Shown here: positions 46,346 through 57,539 of the stretch, piece after piece
Layout: every line of letters begins with the position of its first letter
Position numbering within the stretch: position 1 is the first letter of the stretch
The notes under the pieces: model-generated
What the model was told of the DNA's origin: nothing
What the model saw: the letters and a program-made list of their open reading frames with translations, nothing else
The model's database searches: none
Position numbers and translations under genes: made by a program
NCBI GenBank assembly: GCA_947579665.1
Contig: OX388350.1
Coordinates: forward strand, 27,809,393 to 27,873,392
Source of the DNA: Sympetrum striolatum
Lineage: Eukaryota > Arthropoda > Insecta > Odonata > Libellulidae
Direction of reading: 5' to 3'
Length of the DNA stretch: 64,000 nucleotides

Positions 46346-48754
46346 GCATCCGAATACATAATTCCAAAGAATTGGCATGTAATAGGTTATTTCTACGTTG
46401 CAGTTATTACTATCTTAGGTTGCTTTAATATAAGCCAGTTGCCTAAAATTGTGAGTAACAATCCAATGTTTTTAGATGAAGGCGTAAATTTGAATGTATT
46501 TGATTATGATTATTTTAAAATGTTATCGGAGGTAGCGGAGAGCTCCCGGAATTCTTTATTGCCGTAGGTCAGTCCATTGGGAAAAGAGAACTTATGCAGG
46601 AAGTGGAGCCTTTTTCGCAGCTACATTTTTCACTAATAGAGAATTATCATAATTTTTAAATAAATGTAAAACCATAGAAAGAATTATGAACCAATACCAA
46701 GCATCAGGTTTAACTAAAGCAGTATCATAAACGTCAAAAAATCAGTTTAGATTCGATGGTGATTTTACAATTTATTCAAGCCCAACAAGTGATTCGCAAC
46801 CTTTTTTTTTATAGCGATTTTGATTTTTGTAGCGTTTTAAGGGAAATTCTAAAAAAGCGTTTGCATTCTCGGAAATGCGATGGACTGTTTTTTTATTAGA
46901 AACTTTTTGAAATGAGAAATTTGATCTCAGTCAAGATTGTATCTCACCTGGAGGCCAAACCAGTAAAGTTTTCATTGGAAATTATTGAGTTAATTAAACT
47001 AATGGAATGGAAATAGTTTTGATTCCTTAGAATTCATGTGATGATATTTAAGATTTGAAAGCCGAGAACCGAAGCCATGGCATATTATGCAAATCAACAT
47101 TCCTGCTATTATTTTTCCTTTGTTTATCTTATAAGTTTGAGTTAAGAATAATTTCGTACATTTTGCAATTACCTCTCCTCCTCCATTTCTTATTCTCCTA
47201 CTCCTTTCCTAACTTCTTAATACGGTCTATCTTTTAAATCTCTTCTGTTTTGTCGCTTCATGTAATCATTCCTATCCCATCCTCTTTTCGCTGCCATAAC
47301 TCAAAATTTTTATATTTTTTATCAACCCTGCAATACCTTTCTCAACCATTTCACTTCTATTTTTATCTATTTGTCTCTCTGGATTATCCCAATCATACTT
47401 CTTTAGAGAATGGTATCTAATCATGTTGATATCTAAGCATGTTCTCGTCAAACTCCGTGTTAACAATTAGTCCACCATAGGTCCGCCAAATGTACTAGAG
47501 TAACTTTTATAAATGTCACATCTTTACTCGAGATCAAGCCTGGAAAAAAATACCAGGGGTAACTAATTTATTGTCTAAATATCAGAATAAACGCTAGGGA
47601 TCCTCCTGAAGATAATAGTATACATGCCAAGACAAATGATTTGCTTTATTTTTGTAAAATGAATTTAGTAGGTATATTGTAAATTATAATTATAACAACC
47701 CTCATTTTTCGTAAAAATTCTTCCACTGCGGCCCGCGGTCATTTTTTCCTGTCTATGCGGCCCTTCCCTTTCTTTTGTTGTGTACTGCTCTAGATTATGT
47801 CCCATTTCGTTTGAAAAGAACCGTTGAGTTGTTCTATTCTCTTTCAGATATTCTTCTTATTTTATTTTCCCATTTAATCCACATCCTAATTCCCGAAATA
47901 AAAAAAATTATCATCTTCAATTTCAAGGATTTCCGAGTTTTCATCATAATTATAAAGGACAGTAAAAATGTGCTATCTTTATTAATAGAATGATTATTTA
48001 AAGGGCGTACTTTATAATTTTAAGGAGAGGTCACCGACCTTTTTCTGCACTCTAGGTACTTATTCATAAGATGCTTTGCTATCTTCACGCACATTGTTGT
48101 GTAAAAATTTTAATAAATTATTAAGAAAAGCGTTCAATTTTCCTCTTATTTTTGTTGAATATTTCACAAAATAAATATTTCCAACTGCTGAGTGTACTAC
48201 TTCTGCTTGAAGCATTGTATTGTTGTACAATTTTTGCGTTCATATTGCCATAGATGATGCCAATGTAAGGTAACTGCAAACCGTCTTTCAACATGTGGCA
48301 GTGAGTGAAAGTACAATGACACTATTTTTCTAATCGATTGCTTTCGCGTATCGTTCGCGGAAAAATGAATTCTTGAAACGATTCGTTCTAGCATCTGTTT
48401 TCTTGATCTTCCTCGCAGTATTAGAACGGCTTATGTGACAGGGAGTTCTCGTTATGTTAGTTAAATCTTCTGAGAGCGTGCTTTCAAGGTCGAATAATTG
48501 AAATGCTGGAAATTTAAAGAATCTCAACGGCTGATAATGAGCAAACACTATCTTTCGATGGATTCTGAAGTGTGTCTGCTTCTATAGCTTGATGAATTGA
48601 GTATTTTTCGTTTGTTTCTTTGGATAGAGGAGATCGTACCTTTCGTTCAAAATTGTCTCTGATTTCGTCAAGGCTGAGACGATTGAATGCAAATTAAATG
48701 TATTGTATGTTGGAACGAGTGGAGCTGAAAAAACGGTGTTCATTTCGGTCAGCC
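46346..48754. other. AT-rich DNA, no gene recognised
   Basis: Frames of 60-72 codons only. The minus-strand frame at 47272-47466 (64 codons) is charged and less hydrophobic than most, but I do not recognise it. Confidence 0.45.
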
Positions 48755-48915
48755 CTTATCGAATGATATAAAAATGTTGATCATAGTCATCATTTCATCC
48801 ATCAGTCAGATCATTGTTCTGCACATGTGGATTTTTCCACAGTGAATTCATTCTATATCAGTCAAGAAAGCAGAGCCAAACCACCTCACTCCTAACTTTG
48901 TCTTGTGTAAAATGC
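48755..48915 (+). repeat. Repeat family B copy, diverged
   Basis: TTCTGCACATGTGG, then TCAGTCAAGAAAGCAGAG and CACCTCACTCCTAAC, in family B order and plus orientation. Confidence 0.45.
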
Positions 48916-49065
48916 AACTGATATTTTTTGGTATTTCCAGATTCACTCAAAACATGATTGTTAGTGCATTTTATGGGATAAAAAGGTTAATTAACCAACT
49001 ATGATTCGCGATCGGCTGTCTTAGGGATATTTAATGAAATTATTCTCTTCCGGTTCTTTTCATCT

Positions 49066-49122
49066 GCATCTATATGAATGCCTTCACGCCGACATTTGGT
49101 GTGTGACAGGGTTGTAAACTCC
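49066..49122 (+). repeat. Repeat family C copy 2
   Basis: TCTATATGAATGCCTTCACG then CCGACATTTGGTGTGTGACAG then GGTT. See the copy at 42241. Confidence 0.45.
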
Positions 49123-49259
49123 AAATTATTGTACTAAGACATAGATAGCTATCAATTTTAGCTATAATATATACTATTTATTTTTCATTGACCCTGAGAC
49201 CAAGCATATAATAAGAAACTTCCTTTACAAATGTGAAAATGAACAGCAGACTTTGTATT

Positions 49260-49345
49260 TTCCACAAGAAATATTTTATTACACAGTAATAAAATATTTT
49301 TTGTGGAATTTCATAAATGGCGTTCCACCAAGTAAGGTCAGTTCA
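49260..49345. mobile_element. Tight foldback with shared flank motif
   Basis: Arms 49260-49282 and 49286-49308 are inverted copies (22 of 23 match) with a 3-nt loop. The right arm, TAATAAAATATTTTTTGTGG, resembles the tail after the hammerhead-like core at 19.7 kb. The flank ATGGCGTTCCACCAAGTAAGG resembles that after the 29761 foldback. Confidence 0.65.
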
Positions 49346-49689
49346 TATTGATTTTATTCCTTTACATATTGTATTCGTTAGAAGAGAAGGCCAAGGAAAA
49401 TTAGAGAAGTCGCTCTTGTTTTAATTCGTACGATGATGAATTTACTCTTTTACTGTCAAAATTGACTTCCAGGCATTTTTATTTCATCGGTAATTATTAA
49501 TAATTGATACCTAATCATAAGTACCCTAGGAGAGTTTTTATAATCTCCATTTTGTTTGGATTGTGTTATATATTTCCTCCTTCTAACCATCAGTACCTTT
49601 TCTCCTTTGCGTTGTCCAATTTTCTAGATTCATTACTCCCTGCTGAAGGCTGTTCTGCATTTTAAATTGCGACTGATCAAATTTGATAG
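49346..49689. other. AT-rich DNA, no gene recognised
   Basis: Nothing recognised. Confidence 0.45.
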
Positions 49690-49990
49690 CTTTCTTTTCG
49701 CGCTCGCGTCGGAGACATCGAAAAGGTGACCGTGGCGCTGCGACGGCCATCAGTGGAACTGTTTCCAGAAATGTCTCGAGTAACATCAGGTAATCGCCCC
49801 ACAAGTCCGGCATGATGCATTCCGTGGCGAAATTATCTCCGGGGACTTACATTTTATTTCCATGCTTGTATCTCACTCAGCCAATCATACACCGATGAAT
49901 CACTCACCTCGACACCCTCTCCCGGCCCTCGAACGAAGAGCGGACACGTTGTCCGTTGTGCGCATGCGCCGATGCGCCTCTTTCAAGTAA
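49690..49990 (+). promoter_or_regulatory. CpG-rich block with CCAAT and NRF1-type motif
   Basis: A CCAAT box lies at 49881-49885 and the palindrome TGCGCATGCGCC at 49959-49970, a near-perfect NRF1 (Drosophila ewg) site, common in housekeeping promoters. An ATG at 49991 in fair context (G at -3, G at +4) follows about 20 bp on and opens a frame starting MAKPKRVPAVKRKNFGNY. The frame stays open to 50274, but its later part turns hydrophobic and AT-driven. I see no canonical splice donor to end an exon and do not recognise the peptide. So: likely promoter, doubtful coding exon. Confidence 0.4.
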
Positions 49991-52900
49991 TGGCGAAGCC
50001 AAAGCGCGTTCCCGCCGTAAAAAGGAAAAATTTCGGAAATTATTGTCTTCATCCTTGTCACGACTGCAGAAGGATTCAGAGTAGAGTGGACATTTCACTA
50101 TCGCATATTCTGTACATGCTTTTTCTCATTTTTGGATGCTATCCTATCATTTTGCTTCATATTCGTACGTCAGGCGTTCGAATCTTAATAAATTCACGTA
50201 ATAAAATAATTGTTCCATCATTGCTTATGGTTATTATTAATGTCAGGGAAAGACAACGCCGTTTTTTACATTAGGAAAGACGATGAAACGTGGGATTCAC
50301 AACCAAGAAGGTTTAATGAACGAGTTAAAGTACTTACGCCCATATAGAAGAGCAGGATAATCGGAGTAATATCTGGGATAATTATGTACTTAAGAAGGAA
50401 GCGATTTTCCTTCTTGTAAGCTTCAGATAGTGGGAGTTATATGCGACGGTCATTTTCGTCATATTAATTAAAATCTACATCGAAAATCATTTTTGCTGTG
50501 TAATCTCTAAGCAGTAATCCATGAGTCGGTTCTTCAAGGTTTTCTGTAACTGTCCCTTCTTATTGAATATTATAGGTTCGATTTTAATTATTACATTTCA
50601 CCTAGTGGAATTTAATGAATAATATCCGTTAATTCTGCTGTGAAAAACGTTTTCATGCCGAACTCAATAAAGTCAAATTTCATGTCAAATATCTGCATTC
50701 ATAAGAGAATCCAAAAAAATATGTCTCGAAGTTGAACAATGGCTGCAAAGTTTTTATAACTGATAAAAGATTACTAATATCCAATTACTTGTATATCACA
50801 CTTATAGGTATGAGTTTGTTGCTATGAAATCAGTCCTGCTGTCGATAGTGTGTTTTCTTTTTACATCCATTTTTAGAGGAAATTAAGTTTATGGTTATGC
50901 AGCTAACGATGTGCATCCTGTAACATTACCATCCCATTAAAATATATCTTGCCGTACTGCGGAAGTAATTCGGTATTTCCGATATGTGGTAGTTGGTAAA
51001 AATTAAAAATTTGCTGGAAGAAAAAATTTCTTGATAATATCTTACACCATTGTGTCTTATACCACAGTGCGTCATATTCATTGGAAATCATTGGAGGGAT
51101 TTTATGCATCAATAATTTACGCAATTGTTAATGGATGTTTGCATTCATTAAATTCGCAAATTGTAGGTACGCTCGATTTTAGTTTTGGTTAATATAAACC
51201 GAATTTTAAAATTTTTCCTCAATTTTTAAGTGAAGAAGATTGGAAATTGCTATATTTTCTATGCTTAATATGAAAAATACGAAAAAAATACCGACTAAAC
51301 ATGGAGCGACTTCAGTTTTACGAGAAGACGTAATCGAAAAACGACTGCGTAGGCGATAGAAAAGACTAGATTTCTCATACAAATATAATAGAATGAGACT
51401 TTGGATTGTGAGAATTCGTCAGTTATTTCCTTATGTAGTTAAATTTAATTACCTGTTATGTTTTAGATAAATATAATCTGTAATACGGGTCATGAAATCA
51501 AAATATTAGGAAAACTTGGCAGACGCAATGTCACCCCCGACAAGGTCCAAAAACCCGTCCAATTGCCGTTAATTGAGGGTTGAAAGTTTGAATTGATTCG
51601 AAAGATATGTAAGCATTTGCGTATGTACCCTGTAAGTCGTTTTTCGGCGTGCGGCTAGGGAAAAGAAAGCGCTGATGATTTTTGTCATTCCAAGATAATT
51701 TCGAGTTTGAGGAAATTCATAACCATCGCCATGTTTACGTGATTGAGAAGAATTAGTTCAATATATGTAAGATATTCCTTGGGAATTGTATGCTGTATAC
51801 ATCTGGACTGCTTGGGATAGTATTTATTCAGTAAAACCCCAACTTTCGGGAGCCCGATGCCGCTCGGGTCTTAATTTTTCTCCCGCTTTGGTCCTCAGTT
51901 GCAACCATGACAGAAGTTTGCGGTTCAGTTGAAAAGATTTACAATCACAATTAGGAAATATAGACACCAAATATAAATGCCTTTCAGATACAGAGCAAGG
52001 AATAAAATTAATATCTCTGTATGAAGAAATTCAGCATGAGGAAAAAGAGACATGGTATTGTCGAGCGAATCATTTTAGATTTTATGAAGCCGTCCGCATC
52101 GAAATATCTTCGATTAACGTAACTCATTTATTTAATTTTCTATTAATACGTACATATAATTCCCATTTTTGCTAAAACTGTTTCTTTTTTGTTAGTAATT
52201 TGACCTACTGGAAAAAGAATTAACGTACTTATGAGCAAAATTTCACCCCGACTTTACCCACGGATCCGACATACGCGGTTTTCGTCGATTCTCCTTACCG
52301 TGCAACTTCATGTTATTACAGTACCGTAAGCGGCAAACATTCAGTACTACTGCCTTATCAAAACAGGCAGTTGCGCAATGTCTCCGAGAACACTCTTAGC
52401 ACGGTAAATATAAGTAAATAGTGCAAATACGATGCGTAAGATTTTCAGCGTCCAAACTCTACGCACTTCCATTCTTTGTCATGTCTTGACTCGTCCACTT
52501 TCGTGATTTTCTTCGATTCGCCTATTTCCTCTACTGCTTTTTCTTTGATCATTACGTCGTTCGACAAAATGAATTTTAATTGTTAACAGTTATGGGATCT
52601 TCTACGCTATTCAATGACTCTTTCTCTTATTACGGAGGCCATTTACGAAAGAACTCTACTCCATGATTAGATTACGCTATCGCATTAGATATTTTAGGCG
52701 CTGGTTTTATCATCACCATCTTATCAGAGATTCAATGCTTCTTTCGATTAACTATTAAGTTTTCGTATTATGAAATATTTTCTATAATAATGTGAACGCG
52801 AGTGGTATTCGCTTACGAGTGGCTATTTTTTCAAGCTTAAGTACGAGTTAGTCATCTTATGATTCCTGATGGGAGAAAACACGCTAATAAATAGAAAATT

Positions 52901-53440
52901 AGTTTTTTGTACATCACGAGCGTCCTTCCACGTAATGCATTGAGTTCAATGTTGAAATTGGAATTGATTATTATGTAGCATAAAGTATTGCTTCCATTGA
53001 GGGAGAAATGAGAGCAGCTGGTTGTGAGTTCATCTTTACTGAATTCATTTCTGAATCGTTGTGTCTACCATTAAGAGAATTTGTCTCTCCAAAAATGTGG
53101 CATAATTCTTGATGATATTAAATCTTATATGCTCAACATTAATTTCAAGGAAAGGTGCCATACTTGGAATGAAAAGCATCCTAACACTCATTCACTTAGT
53201 TCTTGTATGGATGATTACGTAATGCATCTCTTTCCGGATGACGTAAACACATTTAAACAATAGGTGATGCTACGAGTAGGACGATGTGAAGTATCATCAA
53301 CGAAGGTATTACTTGTTGATGGTATTGTTTTGGAGATAACTCAACTACTTTATTGTAGATCTCAAGGATATTTTATATCTTCCTTTCGAATTCAGAGATG
53401 GAAATGCGCTGTCTTCGCCTCAAAACCATTCGATTCGTAA
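49991..53440. other. Mostly AT-rich DNA, no gene supported
   Basis: Apart from the doubtful frame at 49991-50274 nothing is recognised. 51530-51680 and 51835-51920 are more GC-rich; the latter has a small hairpin, CCCGATGCCGCTCGGG. Confidence 0.45.
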
Positions 53441-53900
53441 CTTTTTGAGTCCGCGCGATCCACTTGTTGCCTCCGAGCTACAGCGCGCACCGGAGTACAT
53501 CCACGGCTAATTTTCATCCCGGCATTAATTATTCTCTCTCCCCCTCGACCACCGATCGGCGCCAAACACTTCGTCCTCGGCAGCCGTCGCTTATTGGCTG
53601 CACAAACATCTCACTCGGCCTTCCCATTTATTCAATGCCATCGGGAGATGCTCGGTGTCCATCGTCTGCATTCGGCCGGAGGTCGCCATCGCTTCGCCCG
53701 ACATGGCCCCTTCCCCTTGGCCCGACCCCTCCTCGCACTTGCGATGCAACTTCTACCGACGCCATTGGGTCACCCTCATTTCTCCCAAAGCGCCCCTCTT
53801 GACGAGCGAAGGCGCTCATTTTCTATTCGACGGAACAATTTCTTTTGCGTAAGCGGAGGTGGGGTCGCGACTCTCACCAGAAGGCGATGAAGTAGACCAA
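53441..53900. promoter_or_regulatory. CpG-rich island
   Basis: About 450 bp of C-rich, CpG-rich DNA. Five overlapping frames on both strands are all P/S/R-rich and without a domain. Possible promoter or enhancer. Confidence 0.4.
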
Positions 53901-54120
53901 GGAAATTGGTTGCAGAGGTCGTGTCAGGGAAAGCAAGGAGATTACGCGGTACATGGAAGGTCGCTGAGAGAGGTTTATCGTGGTCGCGAGGTTTAACTCG
54001 TAAGAAACTCTTTACCGCGTATTGTGTATGCCTGTAAAAGAAGCTCTTCAATGTCTTCGGTGGTGGTATCGCGAACTAGAAAGCTTTATTTTAACCTATG
54101 TACCTTTTTTTTGACAAGTT

Positions 54121-54245
54121 TTAGTCTAATGAGGCCACTCATACAATGACCCTTTAGTTGAGCTAACATATCTTGTCATGTCATATCAAGGTTTCGAACC
54201 CAGGACCTCAGCGTTGTTACCCTAACACGCTATCTTTACCAATAT
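54121..54245 (-). mobile_element. tRNA-derived SINE head
   Basis: On the minus strand: A-box-like TAGCGTGTTAGGG (rc of 54220-54232), then B box GGTTCGAAACC (rc of 54190-54200) about 20 nt later, within TCCTGGGTTCGAAACC. There is no closed acceptor stem. The remaining body towards 54121 has no recognised tail. Confidence 0.6.
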
Positions 54246-54249
54246 AAGA

Positions 54250-54700
54250 TAATGGTAACCTATTCATGCTTTATTATCCTTGAAAGCCGTGCTTTGTCTC
54301 GCTTTTCCGACGAGTTTGGTGACTCAGAAGCCGCCCGTGTCTTCCAACGCCTCTCAATGCTTCGATGTTATCGTCGCTTACGCGAGAGGCTTCTGGGAAC
54401 GATAAGAGGCGAAAGACAAGCAATCTCGGCCGCTCATTATGTTTGCGTGAAGAGAACAGCCTCGATCTTGATTAACGCTATGTGTTATTGAGAAACGGGG
54501 CGCATTGCGTCTTCCTTGACACGTATTCAGACTAATTTTTCGTCTTAAGTAGGCATTTAGGTGCGTACAGAGGTCGCTTGGTAACAACTTTCTTCTGCAA
54601 CGCGCCTCCGTTAGGTAGGTGGCGTTCTCGCATAGCAGTGAGACAAACATGAGCACCACCCCTGCGACACGATGAAACACGACATCGCAGAAAAATAAAT
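54250..54700. other. Moderately GC-rich DNA
   Basis: CpG-containing stretch. The overlapping antiparallel frames at 54252-54491 and 54378-54680 have no recognised domain. Confidence 0.4.
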
Positions 54701-54759
54701 TTCCCTTGTAAAGTTATTCAAGAATGGGGAATTCTGCGTATTCTTTAACGCATTCTTAA

Positions 54760-54960
54760 GGAATAATACTGAGGCACGAAAGTATAGTTAAACTGATTAT
54801 AGAAAGATATTTTGAAGGAATGAGAGAAAGAGGAAGGCCCAGGCTGTCATACATTGAACAAATTACGGAAGATGTGGGATGTAAGACCTGTAAAGAGAAT
54901 AAAGAGAAAGCACAACTGCAACAAAGGCGGCAAGCAACTGCAACCAAACCATTAGGTTGA
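54760..54960 (+). pseudogene. C-terminus of a non-LTR retrotransposon reverse transcriptase
   Basis: The plus frame starts after an in-frame TAA at 54757-54759 and ends with TGA at 54958-54960. It reads ILRHESIVKLIIE, then GM-ERGRPRLSYIEQI, EDVGCKT, and near the end QATATKPLG. The order (G)HILRH..L...I.G...G.RGRPR..Y.EQI..DVG, a W-like region and a short NQPLG-like end is the familiar C-terminal tail of many insect LINE ORF2 proteins; the usual W is not visible here. Everything upstream, including the catalytic domain, is missing, so it is a 5'-truncated copy. The A/G-rich GAAAAAGAAGAAG just after the stop may be its tail. The antisense frame at 54756-54947 is only its shadow. Confidence 0.8.
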
Positions 54961-54989
54961 TAACTGAAAAAGAAGAAGGGATAGGGCTA

Positions 54990-55590
54990 TTTTTGCGCCT
55001 TTGCCAAGCATTTAGGAACGTGGCAGAGGTGACGCCAACACGTCTCCATTAGGCTGGCGTGCGTGCGCGACACGATACCGCGTATGAAACCGAGCCCCAC
55101 CCTCGCGACGCGACGCGACACGACCAATTAATCCCCGGATGTCAGCCGTGCGAGGCGAAAAAGACATTCGCACGGCCGTAAATTCTATTTATGAGCGACC
55201 CACTTTCGAGGGAGGGATTTACACTTCTCGCAATGCCGAAGCCTTATTGATGAGAGGGCATTAAAGGGAGGGGGGCAGGGAGCGGATTGGGCGAGGGGGC
55301 GGGAGGGGGAAGATTCATTTGCGCTTGCCCCCGATTGCGTCACTCTTTCCTGTGAGGCCGTGACTGTGAACGTGCGCATCAAGTAGGCGGTCGGGCAGCG
55401 AGAGGGTGGGGGAGGAAAGGTTGGGTGGAGTGGGGGACAGACGTCGTTCTTCAACCCCGCCTGGTTCCCCCGACCACCGGCGCTGTTGCCGCGTCGCTCG
55501 CTCCGAAGTTTTACTTAAAAATAGATCGTTAAGAATAGCGCGGGGCGTAAGCGGGTGCGATTTCACTGCGGATTGGGGAAAGAGGAATGT
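54990..55590. promoter_or_regulatory. CpG-rich island with G-rich core
   Basis: CpG-rich with strong G-runs on the plus strand (55265-55310 and 55400-55440). Frames on both strands lack domains. Possible promoter or enhancer; the G-runs could form quadruplexes. Confidence 0.4.
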
Positions 55591-56430
55591 ATACTACTTA
55601 CACTGACGTATTTTTTTAGTGTAGTAACAAGATCCGTATTCCAAGCTTATATTACCAGTTTCGAGTGTTACTGAGATGGGGAAACTCAAATGTCGCTTCA
55701 TTTAGTATATGCTGGGTAGTCGTAAATAATGCTATCCTCTTTAAAGGTGATTAAAACAACGTATTACCGTAAATATACCTCAATTAGATCCTGAAACCCC
55801 CTCTGATTACTTAGTTACTTGAATTATGAACACAAGTAATGACATTTAAAGACAATTTTAAAAGATTATAGCTCGCTTCCTTGATTACTCGAGGGTATGT
55901 TTGTTGCCTAGCTTGCACTGTCAAAGATAGCTGCAGAACTCAACCAAATGCTTACTAAAGGGGTAAGAAGATGTAGCTACGATGCAAAAGTTTAGTTTTT
56001 GTAAATAAGGCTAGAAACTAATGACTGGTTCGGTAATGCTGCAAATGCTTAATGTTCAATTAGCTCTACGCCTTTAGATGATGAAATACTTTCTGATTTC
56101 TCATAAATGTCAGTATTCTGCGTGCAATAGGCTAGTAATCTCTAAGAAAGTTCTTTGAATTCAACATTTCATGCGCTACGAGTTTCCCATCTAGACAGTT
56201 CCTCGATACATCAAGCAATACCGTGATTTTAACACCTAAACTCTACTCTGCATTGAGACTACATTGCATTCAGACCCTGCATTGATTGCCTCACCATAAA
56301 TACACGCATATTTATGTATTATGTGGTATTTTTTGGTTTTTCTCCGGAAATACACGAAATTTACCATTCAACGTCGCCCCAAACTGCTTTCCCTACATCT
56401 TTGACATACAGTCCGACTTTTCTCTCGGCT
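55591..56430. other. AT-rich DNA, no gene recognised
   Basis: Nothing recognised. Confidence 0.45.
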
Positions 56431-57040
56431 TCAAGCAACTTTCATTCGGATTCGAAATTGTCCACCGAACCATCGCGGATGTTAGCGGAAGCCCCCCGCA
56501 CCAAAACTACATGGAGAGAGGGTCCTCCCTAGACAACCAATCGATCCATTCACCTACCACTATTCTTCACCAGGCGAACCTCCGGTAATTACTCTCCGGA
56601 CGGAATTACCACGCTCGGGTGATGTGGCAACGTGGCCCCTTCCCACCGTCCCCCCTCCCATTCTTCCTCCTCCCCATTTCGGGCTGCTCGATAGCGACGG
56701 CGTCCTGCTTTCCCCCGACCCTCGGCCCCTCATCGGAGGACCAATGGATGGTGCCGTTACATGGTGCCCCGCTCCCGGACCAACCCTCGCTCTCACACGC
56801 TCCTTATAGACGGCTGTGGGAGATTCCATTGGCGTAACCTGTTATCCACCCAACTCTCTTGCGCTACGCTGTGCTTATTCGCGCTGTTCCCTGCACCCCC
56901 ACCCCCTGCTCCCCCACCGCTCTCATTTGCCCTGGGGCGATCCCCCCTCGATTTTTATCTGCCTCCCTTCCCTCGGGCCCCCCGAATAGACTCCACTCTG
57001 CCGACGCGCGATTGCCACATCCTCGCAATCCATAGATGAC
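56431..57040. promoter_or_regulatory. CpG- and C-rich island
   Basis: About 600 bp, strongly C-rich on the plus strand. CCAAT occurs at about 56538 and 56740. Several overlapping frames exist but no domain. It is separated from the larger 57.5-kb island by about 500 bp of AT-rich DNA, so the two may serve one locus. Confidence 0.4.
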
Positions 57041-57406
57041 TTATCGAAGCCTCTAAGGAGCATTTTTAGCTTTCATTCCAAGGTTCCTCTATGTTAAGTC
57101 TATGCTTTTGTGGTTGTTTACAAGTTTTTATTCGCCTAGGGTCAATATTACTATAGTAATTAATGTTGTAGAGATAGCTAACAGCATTGGGTAAGCCAAG
57201 CAGTAAACATTCATCAGCTACAACTCCTTTTCTTGAGCTTCATCCAGAGAAAGGTTCACCAGTGCACATTACCAGCAAAGCTCTACCCAAAATTTGGTTT
57301 GGTTTTGAAAAAATGTCCACCAGTGGTTAATTTCCACAGCATAGCAAAGTATTTTCTATACTTCACATTTAAATCGCATTTTTTTCAAAATTAATTAAAT
57401 TTTTGA

Positions 57407-57487
57407 CTAAATTATAGATTTCTGTTCCTGCTGGGGTTTTTAAATGAGGAACAGCTGATGGTTTACGCAGACGATATTTTTGTTTAA
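57407..57487 (+). pseudogene. Possible reverse transcriptase scrap with YADD box
   Basis: A short frame reads GFLNEEQLMVYADDIFV and then stops (TAA 57485-57487). QL..YADDI is the RT catalytic motif of non-LTR elements, and the hydrophobic residues before it fit. Only about 26 codons are open, and flanks do not continue the domain, so chance cannot be excluded. Confidence 0.3.
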
Positions 57488-57539
57488 GAATAAATATCGT
57501 GGGTATAGAAGCGTCGTAAGTGCGGGTTCTAGTGGAAAA

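Noticed and set aside
54756..54947. 63-codon minus-strand frame
   Set aside because: Antisense shadow of the reverse transcriptase C-terminus on the plus strand.
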